A DNA stretch of 57,844 nucleotides from Spirochaetota bacterium. GTDB lineage: Bacteria > Spirochaetota > UBA12135 > COTS27 > JAFLEE01. Where the stretch lies: assembly GCA_017302015.1 (NCBI GenBank), contig JAFLEE010000022.1, positions 4,558 through 62,401 of the forward strand, read 5' to 3'. The notes below the pieces were generated by a model. That model worked only from the letters and a program-made list of their open reading frames with translations. It searched no databases and was not told the origin of the DNA. This document shows positions 42,601 through 52,112 of the stretch, one piece after another (position 1 is the stretch's first letter; each line of letters begins with the position of its first letter). A program made the position numbers and the translations under genes.

Positions 42601-45600
42601 AATGTCTTGTGGGTCTACATACTCGTCCCAAGCAACCGAAGCGTCAGCAGCCAAAACAGGGTCGAAAGTGTTCGTGGGGCGCCCAGCGTTATCATAATAC
42701 TTCTTGCCAGAAAGGACGTAATGCGCAAGATCCTTCCTCACCTTCGTCTGGAGTTCCCTCCCCATCCCATCGACGAAAGCGATTGTCTCGAGGACAGATT
42801 TTTCTCCAGGTGCCAGGTGGGCGCCGGAAAAGAACTTCTTGTATTTGAGCTTCGCCCAAAAAGTAGCCCCATTCTCCCCGTATTCGTATGCCCTTGCCGG
42901 GAGGTCAATCAGAGGATCTTTTGGGCCGAAGAAGGAGGCGAGACGTTGATACTCATCGAACTGATAATAGTTGGTCTCGCCTCGGGTGTTCACACCATTC
43001 GTCGTCATGCCCCAAATATCGTCAACGGCCCATATCGAGAAATCCCCAAGAGTATTGGTTTGCGAAAGATTGAAGCGCCTATCGGCAGTAAAAGAATATT
43101 TACTGACAACGCCCCTTGCATCGGTGACTGTGTTGGTTACTGACGAACTCGGTATGTAAGTGAACGTGTTCGTGAAGATGCTCTCACTCAAACCACTTCC
43201 ACCGTTCCAGACTCTTTTTGTGGACAGTCGCGCTGTAGAGTCATAATCAAACGCTTCGCGACGAAGGATGTCGCCCGTTCCAGAATTTCCCCAGAATCTA
43301 CTTTCAATAAAGGAAATCTGGGGGATGTAATTGGGACTCACAATCGCTTGATACGCATATCTCTCCACAACTGCATCTGCGTTAGTAACTACGTCTCCCG
43401 GGATCATGAGTTTTTCAGCAAGCAAGAATAATCCGGAAGCCCCGCTACCCTCATCGTTTAATGCGGGGTCCAAACCGAAATATCGATACTGTGTGGCATT
43501 CGTGAGGCTTTCCCCGTTATCGGGGGCATTGGTAATGTCCCTGGTTTCGGACAGGAGAGCCAGGGAACTAAGGCCGTTATGCACTAGGGCAACGTCCCAA
43601 GTATTTTCTTTCACTGAATTGGTAGTCAATGCGCCGTTAAACCAGACCAATTTGTACTGACGGATAGGGCGCCCGATTGTTTCTTTTTGGTTCTGGGCGA
43701 AGATACTAACACTTCGGTTCCCAAGCACATCCTCGGCTGTTACCTCGCTGAAACCATAATAATGCCGATTGGCAAAATCGTATTTGAAATTCGCGTACGA
43801 GAGATGAGTTTCGGATTTGAAGAAATCTGGTGAAGTTGCGGCAAGGTGATTTGAAATGCCAACTGTCGCAAGAATAGTTTGAGGAACTCCCAGTCCTGTG
43901 CTCAGACGATCATAGACATAATACTGGGTACTTTTATTGTAAGTAGCTGATGCTAGGAGGGGACCCCAACTGGGTGCACGAAGACGGGCGGAATACGAAC
44001 CAGGCCCCTGACCCACGTTGCCGTCGTTGTTAAAAACAATATCCTGGCGCCCATCCGCGTTTATGTCCATTCGGCTAACACGCCACAACTGGTCGGCATT
44101 TATGCTTTGAACGCCCCAATAGACGCACGAAAGAACGCCGTTTGAGTAGGTATTAAGGTATATCTCGGCATCGCCATCATTAAAACCAGAAACGCCGGTC
44201 TTGTCGATCTTGATGTCTGGGCGTCCATCTTCGTTCACGTCGACAAACTGAACACGGTCGGGGTCGAGAGTAGGCACACTAAGCGTGACTGGGTTAGTGT
44301 CAAAGCAAATGCCTTGGTTTCGATAGACTAGATATTGGCCATCGATAATTCCTTGTTGCTTCACGAGCAGATCAGGAAGTCCATCGCCATCCATATCCAC
44401 AAATGACTTTCTCCAGGAATCCGCAACGGGACCCTGAAACCTCATTGAACTACCAAGAAAATTGACACCCGTGTTAATGTAGATGTCGTAGGATCCTTCT
44501 GTTACGCCACTAAGGCCGGTGTTATCGACGACGAGATCTGGCTTGCCATCCCCGTTCATGTCCATGAAACTAACCCGGGAGCCTGGAATGCCGCTGGGGC
44601 CAGTAAAAGTGAAAGGGGTTGGATCAAAGCCACCAAGGGTATTTGTGAAGACAGACCAAGTGGGCACAGATGCGGTATATCCATCCAGATCGGCAATTAC
44701 ATCGGGGCGTCCGTCGCCATTCGCATCGAGGAGTTTTACACGGTCTGAGTTTATGTCGCTCGTAAATTCACTCGTCCAGGTGAAGCCATTTCCGTCGTTC
44801 GTAAATATGCTCCAGGAAGTTCCACTGACACTGATCCCATTAAATCCAGTCAAGTCGGCGAGCACATCGACTCGTTTATCTCCATTGAGATCCAGGAACT
44901 GTAGGCGTTCAAACGGCACATCCAGTCGCTGCCCACTTTTTTTTAGAGTTAGGAAAATAGGCGTTGACGAAAAGGAAGCGCCATTATTTGTAAAAACCGC
45001 CCACTGGCCGCTCGCAAAATTGGAGTGTCCTTCCAGATTGATAAGAAGATCAACGATGCCATCCCCATTTACGTCTCTGAAGGTTTTCCGAAACTCATCA
45101 TAAGTGGCTGACCCTGGGGCACTAAAATTCGCTTCCGGTGCAAAAGAGAAAGAGAAGGGGTGATAGGAGAATACATAATCATAAAGGGTCGTACTTGTTT
45201 TTGAACTGACGACGGAGGCGTTCGTTAACTGAGAGTTCCCGCCCTCATCGGTCCCATAGGAGAACACATAATCCCGAATGACTAGCGAAGTGGCTTGGTC
45301 GTAGATAGAGAATTTTGAAAGCCTTTGCGAGATTTGACCCACGATCCCACTTCCGCAAGTTGATACAATATCTCCCCGTGCCTCATAGGTAAAGTCAATG
45401 CGAAAGCGATTGGCGGCATAGGTGATCGCCTGGATTTCCGTGCTGCCGCCGAGATCAACATAGGTGTATGCAATAACCTCGTCAAATCGGGAGTGTTGGG
45501 CCAGGAACCACTGTGATGTTCCCGTCGTCCCATCCACACTCCGCCCGGCCCGCCGAGAGTTTCCATCACCGCCAAAGATCTGGGAAACGCCATCCTTGAT

Positions 45601-48201
45601 CACTCTCCACGAGTCGGAAGAAGGAGTGTATTGGAATAGAAGAAACGAGGATTCCTGCTTTTGGCGGTAGATGAGATCGCCAGTAGCGAGGTTATTACTG
45701 ATGAAGGCGATTTCTTGGCCGTTATAGAGGACTTTATCTTTGGTAACATCCGCGCTGAAAGTCGGTAGCCCAAAATCAGAAGAACGACTGATGGCGCTCT
45801 TTGAAATTCCCCAACCCCAGCCTATCACCCCGTTTTCTCGCATTGAGGAATAACTAACGGAGACCTGAGGGGCGATGCCTTCCCTTCCAGGTGGGAGGAC
45901 AATGGGAATCTCTTGATTGAGGTTCCCGTAAATGTTGGGATTTGGCAACCCAAGTCCCGGCCTGCCAGAAAGTGGATCGGGGATCTTGAACTCGGGAAGT
46001 TTAGTGTTGACATTGAACCGAGTCTGGCTGTCTTTTGGAGCAGAGAGGAAGCCCGCTGTGAACTCGCTAAAGTGACTCACGTAAGCCGTGATGCTCCCCG
46101 ACATAGGATCAATACTTTGGGTTTTTAAAACCGACCAGGGCTGTCCAGGACTCGCCCTTACAAACATCCTCAAATCTTTTGTCGTGTAACCCTGGGGCAT
46201 CTGGCTTGTGTTGTATTTGAGCGTCATTAGCACAGGGTTTTGAAAAACGGTTCCGTTGGGTCCAAGGAGGAAGATCTCGGAAGCGCCGATGACGGAACTT
46301 TCGTTAAGAGGAGCCGTGCTTTTGGAAATCGAAAGAACCTCTGCGGAACCCGAAGGAAGGCTATCGGGTAGGATCGTGACAGTGGCGTTCCCATACTGAA
46401 TTACATTAGTCTCGCCACCGCGAACAGTCACCTCGACCGTCCCGAATTTGACCAAGAGGGATCTTTCCTCGCCCTGGCGCCCGAACGAATCAACGGCCCT
46501 GATGGAGTAGGTGTACTCGTCTCCCGGTCTCGCGCCATCCCCGGCCACCGGATCGTTTAATAAAGTCGGCTGCCCAAAGTAAACCGTCATTTGGCCGTTG
46601 CCGTTGAGACCTACTCGACTCGCGGGGAACGGCGGCACCCTTCTAATGAGATATTTCGATATTGTCGCCTCAGTATTGGACTGCCAGCGAAAGGTTATGC
46701 TCATGGCATCTTGGGTGCTTGTAAGCCCTGAAACGACAGGGGGGGGTTGGTCCAAGACCGTGATGTTGAGCTGCTTGTCAGTTTCGTTTGAAACCTTGTC
46801 TACAGCACGGATGCAAATTGTATTGTCCCCAGTTTGAAGCGAGACCTTGACACTAAAACGGCCGAGGGAATCCGGGGCGACGCGACTATTTCCAACTTCC
46901 ACGAAGCCAAGGTTGGCGTCAAGAGCCCTGCCCGAGATGGTGTATTGGTTCGATGGGATCGTGACGGAGACTGGATTGTCGAGCGTAAGGGCTGGCGGGG
47001 TTGTGTCTCGTATGAACTGAACAGGGGTTGTCCGGTATATGAAACCGCTTAAATCGGCAACGCTTGCACTTACTTGATAGATTCCATCAGAAACGCCTTG
47101 GAGCACAGGGAGGACCTGATAGGGAAAGGCACGACTACAACCTTGCCATGCGATGTCACCGGCTTTGGAAACCTCGTAGTTCACGACCGAAACACGATCC
47201 CGGTCCACTAAATTTCGGAGGGTGATGCCAACACTCACCAGATCCGAGATGAGGGCATTGTTCGTGGGTTCGAGAAAACTGAACTGGATGGACCCTGAAA
47301 AGAAAGGGATTTGCTCTCCCATCGCATTTCCGGCCCGGTCCTTGGCGCTGACAGAAAAGAGGTTTCGACCTACTTGAATCTGGTTCACTGCCTCGACGTG
47401 ACCAACAAAAACTTCATGTGGAAAATTTCGGAACACATGGGAGTAGATCGTCTTTTCATTGATCTTTAGCGTTGCTACAGCAACTCCACTCAAACTGTCT
47501 TTGAAACGGGCCCCGAATGGGTAAATCTTTCCATGCTGCCGCTGACGCATGTGTTCAGACGTTAATTCACGATCCCGCCCTCCGTCGTCATGATCATCAT
47601 CAAAATCCTCGAAATACCAAAACACGTTTGGCGCGAAATTCTCATGTAGCTGCTGCGGAAAATTAGTGGAGATCGTCTGGTTTGAGAATGGGCGGGCAGA
47701 AACCAAAACAGGCGCCACGTTGTCGATAATGAGATTTTCTACATCCTCATCGGAGTTCTTCTTCCCGCGACTGGAAATTTCCCCGCGAAGACGGACGAGA
47801 TATTTCCCAGGGCCAATAAATGCGCCATGATCATCGCGTCCGTCAAAAAAAAATGAACTGACCTCATTGGACCTAATTCCCTTGAAAAGTGAGCGAACAA
47901 CTCCGCCAGACTTGCCTTCAATGGAGATAGTCTGATACGTTCCCGCTGGATTCACTTTTGTGACGATGTCAAATCCATCGACAACTCCAGTGAGGATTTT
48001 TGGCCAAGCCCCATTGAGTTTTACCTGGATTCGTTCGCCAACCCTTGTGGACCTAACTAGGAAACCAGCGTCCGGTGGTTCATATGCAAAACAAACAAAC
48101 GAATAGAAATAGATAATTACAAGCCAGACCCTAAGCAACCCCGAACCCATGGACCGTGTGAACCGGTAAAGTGGGAATAAGATTTTGTCTTGATATTTCA
48201 A
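39640..48201 (-). CDS. Giant SpvB/FG-GAP/YD-repeat (Rhs/Tc-type) polymorphic toxin
   Basis: This 2853-residue protein has a TTG start and a signal peptide (VWLVIIYFYSFVCFAYE). Domains in order: FlgD-like and OmpL47-like Ig modules and FN3 (about 45-600), a ZU5-like region (about 600-720), and SpvB (about 735-860, GREGIAPQVSVSYSSM, GVIGWGWGIS). Seven D-x-N-G-D FG-GAP repeats follow (about 1040-1385), then YD/RHS repeats (about 1750-2385) and the RHS core YFGARYYSPEMGRFISGD (about 2480-2500). A Phe/Ser-rich linker and a C-terminal module (about 2730-2853) end the chain. Such shells enclose and release a C-terminal toxin. AAAGGA lies upstream of the TTG; an ATG at 48150 is the alternative. A small immunity-like gene overlaps its stop. 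Confidence 0.88.
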   Translation of the reverse strand: MKYQDKILFPLYRFTRSMGSGLLRVWLVIIYFYSFVCFAYEPPDAGFLVRSTRVGERIQVKLNGAWPKILTGVVDGFDIVTKVNPAGTYQTISIEGKSGGVVRSLFKGIRSNEVSSFFFDGRDDHGAFIGPGKYLVRLRGEISSRGKKNSDEDVENLIIDNVAPVLVSARPFSNQTISTNFPQQLHENFAPNVFWYFEDFDDDHDDGGRDRELTSEHMRQRQHGKIYPFGARFKDSLSGVAVATLKINEKTIYSHVFRNFPHEVFVGHVEAVNQIQVGRNLFSVSAKDRAGNAMGEQIPFFSGSIQFSFLEPTNNALISDLVSVGITLRNLVDRDRVSVVNYEVSKAGDIAWQGCSRAFPYQVLPVLQGVSDGIYQVSASVADLSGFIYRTTPVQFIRDTTPPALTLDNPVSVTIPSNQYTISGRALDANLGFVEVGNSRVAPDSLGRFSVKVSLQTGDNTICIRAVDKVSNETDKQLNITVLDQPPPVVSGLTSTQDAMSITFRWQSNTEATISKYLIRRVPPFPASRVGLNGNGQMTVYFGQPTLLNDPVAGDGARPGDEYTYSIRAVDSFGRQGEERSLLVKFGTVEVTVRGGETNVIQYGNATVTILPDSLPSGSAEVLSISKSTAPLNESSVIGASEIFLLGPNGTVFQNPVLMTLKYNTSQMPQGYTTKDLRMFVRASPGQPWSVLKTQSIDPMSGSITAYVSHFSEFTAGFLSAPKDSQTRFNVNTKLPEFKIPDPLSGRPGLGLPNPNIYGNLNQEIPIVLPPGREGIAPQVSVSYSSMRENGVIGWGWGISKSAISRSSDFGLPTFSADVTKDKVLYNGQEIAFISNNLATGDLIYRQKQESSFLLFQYTPSSDSWRVIKDGVSQIFGGDGNSRRAGRSVDGTTGTSQWFLAQHSRFDEVIAYTYVDLGGSTEIQAITYAANRFRIDFTYEARGDIVSTCGSGIVGQISQRLSKFSIYDQATSLVIRDYVFSYGTDEGGNSQLTNASVVSSKTSTTLYDYVFSYHPFSFSFAPEANFSAPGSATYDEFRKTFRDVNGDGIVDLLINLEGHSNFASGQWAVFTNNGASFSSTPIFLTLKKSGQRLDVPFERLQFLDLNGDKRVDVLADLTGFNGISVSGTSWSIFTNDGNGFTWTSEFTSDINSDRVKLLDANGDGRPDVIADLDGYTASVPTWSVFTNTLGGFDPTPFTFTGPSGIPGSRVSFMDMNGDGKPDLVVDNTGLSGVTEGSYDIYINTGVNFLGSSMRFQGPVADSWRKSFVDMDGDGLPDLLVKQQGIIDGQYLVYRNQGICFDTNPVTLSVPTLDPDRVQFVDVNEDGRPDIKIDKTGVSGFNDGDAEIYLNTYSNGVLSCVYWGVQSINADQLWRVSRMDINADGRQDIVFNNDGNVGQGPGSYSARLRAPSWGPLLASATYNKSTQYYVYDRLSTGLGVPQTILATVGISNHLAATSPDFFKSETHLSYANFKYDFANRHYYGFSEVTAEDVLGNRSVSIFAQNQKETIGRPIRQYKLVWFNGALTTNSVKENTWDVALVHNGLSSLALLSETRDITNAPDNGESLTNATQYRYFGLDPALNDEGSGASGLFLLAEKLMIPGDVVTNADAVVERYAYQAIVSPNYIPQISFIESRFWGNSGTGDILRREAFDYDSTARLSTKRVWNGGSGLSESIFTNTFTYIPSSSVTNTVTDARGVVSKYSFTADRRFNLSQTNTLGDFSIWAVDDIWGMTTNGVNTRGETNYYQFDEYQRLASFFGPKDPLIDLPARAYEYGENGATFWAKLKYKKFFSGAHLAPGEKSVLETIAFVDGMGRELQTKVRKDLAHYVLSGKKYYDNAGRPTNTFDPVLAADASVAWDEYVDPQDIGDTAFSTWVVYDDFGRVTNQARGGIVTKRSFTGLFESRVTDPRGNLKRSLKDKNGNTVRVEDWAAGSIYASIDYSFDFKGNLTNTHDTYGNNIRLFYDELSRKTNMTDPDMGVWSYSFDIYGRMTELQDAKGNRILFGYDERDRLTNKAVTSGPSYSTTNILAQYEYGTNRQDDLGTSRWGRLLQVQDESGIESYIYNEIGDATNAVKITSGGTYETGYEHDALGRIRHLIYPHTLGTAASLIVRYVYDPDNGLLTQIGAVSDTSAAQGVFGLLYMNGIDYDNFGRRRNMTYGNGVSTTYAYTGDTGMLATARIARGAFTHRDLTYSFDTGGNLLVKHDYAQNIEHRYGYDALNRLSSAVMDQSGTNNYSHQYRYDSLGNIIHKDVDEGGAPTKGNRNYTYDPAHPHAVSSFVGKFESGSYVDESANFAINYDVNGNMLSQRIVSGTDANLVLTSKTMSWDSENRLKRVIVTNGNEVLTNSFAYDHTGERTEKVSGAKTIRYIAGVAQADNSGKTSYFIFDGVNRICAVNSDINGEQAFFMHTDHVGSTVLVTGGYGSPVSEGAIYQQLDYKPFGSPYLEARTLENNGAWLLTTLFHLEGVGSYSFTGQELDADTGLMYFGARYYSPEMGRFISGDSEIPDQLNTQSYTRYAYALNNPIIYSDPSGHYDFSWLYSLMNFDFSFSFSIPSFDFPTFEFPSFSISVPTIDLGGFAFNSGFVNNFGFGESGNFSTSGGSASGSLPIFSASSISSGVVNVLTQSQMTYGFQTDTSLFQGNTTGVLGLGFVDWASGTALNGLTNDPEFTLSVGLGIAVTAVAIETGLGVLPLAYGMLRYSRQPANFNTLGVTIGELGVSLEALPGEVSATSRVANSGATLPGREIVNFLGRPSQVTIGEGEILYGIRDVGSRNLWWTRTEPMGELQWRMDLAVKPKWNKGTHLETLTVPRGQSIIGFEGSARGQDWYLGGGNQVYIPGVPSGWSTLVSWGL

Positions 48202-48372
48202 GTGAGACGAGTCCTTTCAAAGCCTTTTTAAGTGTAACCTAATGCAATATTTGATATCGACAAAGGCAAAACCTGACTTCCATCTAGCCAATGGTAGTTT
48301 TTCACGGGGAAGCAGTCTTTATCGCTGAGGGGGAAGCGCCCTCCGGTGTTCTTCGGCAAAACCAAACGAAAG

Positions 48373-48759
48373 TCAGTCATGGATTCGGATTTTTACTGAT
48401 ATTAATTGACGTAGATTTGCCCCGTCACGCGCTCCTAAATTCACATCACCATATTCGATCGCTACTTCATATTGAGTCGATGGATTAACAACACCCGAGT
48501 TTGTGTTTATATATGGCCCTTGTCCGAAGGTCAAGGTATGCATTTCAAGCGTTCTTTTTACCTGGTCGTAAAGCGCAGGATTTGCTTTTTGATAAATAAT
48601 GAAATTATAGCCAGGACCCCCGAGGCCAGGGGCATACAGGAGAAAACCCTCCCCGTATTGGAGATATCCCCCAGTATTGTGGGCCGTCATAAATCCAGTC
48701 TGTGAGTTTGAATATGCCATTACGGCGAGCAAGGCAAGAAGAAGGAAGACTTTTTTCAT
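48373..48759 (-). CDS. Small exported protein of unknown function
   Basis: This 128-residue protein has a clear signal peptide (KKVFLLLALLAVMAYSNSQ). GGAG lies eight bases before the ATG. The mature part of about 108 residues is Gly/Tyr-rich (HNTGGYLQYGEGFLLYAPGL, NFIIYQKANPALYDQVKRTL) and has no cysteines. I do not recognise the family. It lies 171 bp upstream of the Rhs gene on the same strand, and both share a TAGGTTACACT motif upstream. It could be a secreted accessory of the Rhs protein, but there is no direct evidence. Confidence 0.6.
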   Translation of the reverse strand: MKKVFLLLALLAVMAYSNSQTGFMTAHNTGGYLQYGEGFLLYAPGLGGPGYNFIIYQKANPALYDQVKRTLEMHTLTFGQGPYINTNSGVVNPSTQYEVAIEYGDVNLGARDGANLRQLISVKIRIHD

Positions 48760-49067
48760 CTGGGTTTCTCCATAACTTAAGTTCTAAAAATCAAGGTCAT
48801 TACTAACTCGAGGCAGGAAACAAAGGCTTCAATTTCCATTGTACTCGTTCTAGCCTGTAAAATTTCTTACCGAAACACCGGAAACACGATGCTCGGAAAA
48901 TTCTTTATAGGCCACAGACTGAGTGTAACCTATTTTTTTTATAAATACAATGGGTCGGTTTACCTTTGACCTCGAATCGCGTGCGCATTTGTCAACTAAA
49001 ATTGCTAATTTATTTCAGGCAGATAATCTAGCATGATTCAGATTATGATACTGATGAGAGCCGGTCA
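48760..49067. other. A+T-rich divergent intergenic region
   Basis: It separates the small exported gene (leftward) from gspD (rightward), so promoters for both should be here. A T8 run (48934-48941) and several A+T-rich -10-like hexamers (for example GATAAT at 49022) are visible, but none pairs with a good -35 box. No gene was seen. Confidence 0.4.
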
Positions 49068-51632
49068 ATGATGTATATTCGTTATTCTCCCAGATACTTC
49101 CTCATTCCACTATTTCTGCTGACTTTTTCTTTGGCAGCCCGCCCTGACAAAGAAGAGGTTTCGATCATCGAGTTCTACAATAGTGACATATTGTCCGTCA
49201 TCAACTATATCGCCGATGTGACCGGCTATACGATCGTCGTGGATCCCTCCGTGCGCGGCAAGGTGTCCCTTTCTGCCAAAGACAAGATCACCGTCAAGGA
49301 ATCTGTGAGTCTCATCGAGTCGATCCTTCTTTCGTTGGGCTACACCCTGGAAAAAACTGGAACTATTCTAAAAGTTGTCCCCCTAAAAGACACCTCCGCC
49401 CTTCGGGACATTTATACCAACGCAAACCTGATCCCCGCCGGTGACAATCGCCTCGTTACCTATATCCGCCCCATCGCCTCGGCCTCCGGCGACTCCCTCA
49501 TGCGCACCCTTAGGCCCTTTCAATCCAAGTTCGGGAACGTGATTTTCGAGCCTACGAGCAAAAAACTCATCCTCACCGACATCGCCGACAACGTTAGGAA
49601 CATCTCCAAACTCATCGACCAACTGGACCTCACCAGTCCTGTCGCCGTGGCGGAAAAGGTCGAGACCATCTCCGAGGTCGTGACCCTGAAAAACATGGAC
49701 CTGGACCAGTCCGTAAAACTTCTCCAGGCCTCCTTTCTTGAAGCAGAGGTCGAAGATGCCAGATACCCGGCCGCCCGTCGAATTAGTCCCGCCCTCGTCA
49801 AGGCACCCACTGAAAAGCCAAAAATCCAAATCATTGCTCTCGAACGGAAGGACCAACTCCTTCTCGTCGGGGAGAAGAAACTGGTCTTCCAAGTAAAGAA
49901 GACTCTCGAAGAACTGGACTCCCGACTTGCCAGACCCGAACTCTCCCTCGGATATGAAATCATCAGGCTTCGGTATCTCCAATACGAAGGGCTCCTCGAT
50001 TTCCTCGGCCGCCTTCTTCCACCCGGATCCATTCTGGGTCAGGCGAGACCTTCCCAAGTTGTGCGCAAAGATGTCGCGACCGCCGCCAGGTTAAAGGGCC
50101 AGGTTGAGTTCATCACCCTTCAGAGTAAGGGCCTTTTTGCCCTGGTTGGAGATGAGGACGACCGGCGCAAAGTGAGGACGATGATCGACGACCTTGAAAC
50201 CGTCATCGAAAAGAACCAGGCCGCCCCGGTCACCCCCCTCACGGCGCCCGAAGTGCGAATCATCACCCTCCAATACGCCAAAAGCAAAGACATCATGGCG
50301 CTACTAAGCCAGATGCGATCTTCTCGCCCTTCCTTCGGCGCGCCGACTACCAGTTCTACCGCCTCATCTTTGGGGCAGGGGGCATCGGACCTCATCGACC
50401 CTGCGGTTCAACTCATCGACCACTCCATTGCCAACTCCATCATTGCCACCGGGCCCGAAGCCAAACTCCGCGTCGTTGAAAGCCTCATCCGACGCCTTGA
50501 TATTCGGATCACCCAGGTATTGATTGAGATCAAGATCATGGAAGTCGCCTACAATCGAAACGTGAATCTAGGTGTAGATTTCGACAACATCTCACTACGA
50601 AACATCCTGCCCATGCTTGGCCCATCACTGCCCGAAGTGTATAACCCGACCATCAGGAGCATCACCCACGGCATCTCCGGCTCCGCTCTTTCGGCTGCCG
50701 CCCCGGGAGTTGCCCTCACCTTCAATAATAGTGCGGGGAACCCGTTCGCCATCATTCAGGCGCTCGGGCAGGTAGGGAACGTGAATCTGGTTTCGACCCC
50801 AAATCTGCTTACCATGGACAACAAGAAGGCCTCCATCAACATCGTAGACCGGCGGGCCATCGTAAAACAAACGGTTCAAATCGCCGACTCGGCCACCGCC
50901 GGGCGGGACAAGGTAATTACGACCCCCGAATACAAGGATGCGGGTCTCAACCTGACCGTAACCCCTCGAATCAACGACGCCTCAAACGTCTCTCTAGACA
51001 TTGACCTTACGATTGATGATTTCAAAGAGAGCACGACGCCGGGCTTTCCAGACATATCCTCCCGCAAGGTTCTTACCGAAATAAGCGTTCGAGATCGCAC
51101 AACCGCCATTCTCGGCGGCATCATGAAGAACCAGAAGGCAAATAACGCCACGGGGCTTCCCGGAGCAGTGGACGTTCCGGTTGTTCGCAACATTTTCGGC
51201 AAAACGAGTTATTCCACCGTCAAGACCGAACTCCTTATTTTCCTCACGCCCTACATCATCTACGATGACGAGACCCTTCGGATTTTGAGTGAAAAGAAAC
51301 TGATGGAAACGGCCCTTAACGCCATACCAAAACCCAAGCCCACTAAAAAGAAGCCCACCCCCAGAACTGCTTCCACAAACGCAAAGCCGTTTTTTAGTTT
51401 CCTTTTTCCAAAAAAAGCAGTAGCCACCAACCTTGCCCACTCTGCCCAATCCCCTTCTGGCACCCCCGGAAGTAGCCCGACAAACGCCGCCCCTTCGTCC
51501 ATTTTCCAAAATGGGGGCGAGGGGGAACCCACCTCAACCCCCACGCCTCAAAGTAGCCCACAGCCCCAGGCCACACCCGCAGAATCCTCCCCGAAACGAA
51601 ATGATGGGGCCCCAGGAATGCCTCCCCCGTGA
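49068..51632 (+). CDS. gspD: Type II secretion secretin
   Basis: This 854-residue outer-membrane channel subunit starts with a signal peptide (FLIPLFLLTFSLAARP). The N0 domain is at about 28-100 (VSIIEFYNSDILSVINYIAD, GYTIVVDPSVRGKVSL). N1-N3-type repeats with 'I.L.....D.L....' hairpins follow (about 130-460). The secretin core is at about 495-740 (TQVLIEIKIMEVAYNRNVNL, NLVSTPNLLTMDNKKASINI, ELLIFLTPYIIYDDE). The tail (about 750-854) is Pro/Ser/Thr/Lys-rich and low in complexity, longer than usual and perhaps periplasmic or pilotin-binding. It is transcribed away from the other gsp genes, with which it converges. Confidence 0.93.
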   Translation: MMYIRYSPRYFLIPLFLLTFSLAARPDKEEVSIIEFYNSDILSVINYIADVTGYTIVVDPSVRGKVSLSAKDKITVKESVSLIESILLSLGYTLEKTGTILKVVPLKDTSALRDIYTNANLIPAGDNRLVTYIRPIASASGDSLMRTLRPFQSKFGNVIFEPTSKKLILTDIADNVRNISKLIDQLDLTSPVAVAEKVETISEVVTLKNMDLDQSVKLLQASFLEAEVEDARYPAARRISPALVKAPTEKPKIQIIALERKDQLLLVGEKKLVFQVKKTLEELDSRLARPELSLGYEIIRLRYLQYEGLLDFLGRLLPPGSILGQARPSQVVRKDVATAARLKGQVEFITLQSKGLFALVGDEDDRRKVRTMIDDLETVIEKNQAAPVTPLTAPEVRIITLQYAKSKDIMALLSQMRSSRPSFGAPTTSSTASSLGQGASDLIDPAVQLIDHSIANSIIATGPEAKLRVVESLIRRLDIRITQVLIEIKIMEVAYNRNVNLGVDFDNISLRNILPMLGPSLPEVYNPTIRSITHGISGSALSAAAPGVALTFNNSAGNPFAIIQALGQVGNVNLVSTPNLLTMDNKKASINIVDRRAIVKQTVQIADSATAGRDKVITTPEYKDAGLNLTVTPRINDASNVSLDIDLTIDDFKESTTPGFPDISSRKVLTEISVRDRTTAILGGIMKNQKANNATGLPGAVDVPVVRNIFGKTSYSTVKTELLIFLTPYIIYDDETLRILSEKKLMETALNAIPKPKPTKKKPTPRTASTNAKPFFSFLFPKKAVATNLAHSAQSPSGTPGSSPTNAAPSSIFQNGGEGEPTSTPTPQSSPQPQATPAESSPKRNDGAPGMPPP

Positions 51633-51684
51633 ATTTCATTTCAACCCATTGCACTGGCGCGGTAGGTGCGTTTTATTTTTAGGC

Positions 51685-52074
51685 ATGCCCAAACTGCCCA
51701 AAGCGCCGACTGCCCGCCTCGAAAAGATCCGCAAGGAGTTCGAGAGGTTACTCGCTCAGGAGAATCACCGCCTCAGTTCGCTGAAGCGGTATCGGAAATC
51801 TGATCATTGGGACAGCCTCATGAACAGGGACATCGCGATTTTCTGGGCAGTGCGAAACTCAAATTACCAAAGGAGGAAGAAGTCGCCACCGAGGGTATGG
51901 GGAAATGCACTTCCGATCCTTCGGCAGGCCATCCTTTCAAAAGAACTTTTCCATGATCTTAAACTCCAGAGAGGCGCGGAGGGTTCGTGGAACTTCACGA
52001 TCATCCACGAATACAACAAGATCAAGTCCTTCTACGTCCGCCGTGGCATGAAGATACAGAAGAGGTCTTACTGA
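51685..52074 (+). CDS. Unknown basic protein between gspD and the HNH gene
   Basis: This 129-residue protein starts at the ATG at 51685, 52 bp after gspD; the frame is open upstream inside gspD but that part is a shadow. It is basic and helical at the N-terminus (PTARLEKIRKEFERLLAQEN) and ends in a region FTIIHEYNKIKSFYVRRGMK. No signal peptide or known domain is visible. It is followed 38 bp later by an HNH endonuclease gene on the same strand and may belong with it as a small inserted unit. Confidence 0.5.
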   Translation: MPKLPKAPTARLEKIRKEFERLLAQENHRLSSLKRYRKSDHWDSLMNRDIAIFWAVRNSNYQRRKKSPPRVWGNALPILRQAILSKELFHDLKLQRGAEGSWNFTIIHEYNKIKSFYVRRGMKIQKRSY

Positions 52075-52112
52075 ATCAGCGGGGAGCCGCCCAGTGGACA
52101 GAGGGAATAGGG

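Noticed and set aside
44060..45083. Possible tandem DNA repeats or CRISPR-like spacing
   Set aside because: The periodicity comes from FG-GAP protein repeats (D-x-N-G-D every 40-60 residues) and the DNA units are diverged.
48988..49027. Promoter of gspD (TTGTCA near 48989 with GATAAT at 49022)
   Set aside because: The spacer is 27 bases, too long; no other pair fits, so no promoter was called.
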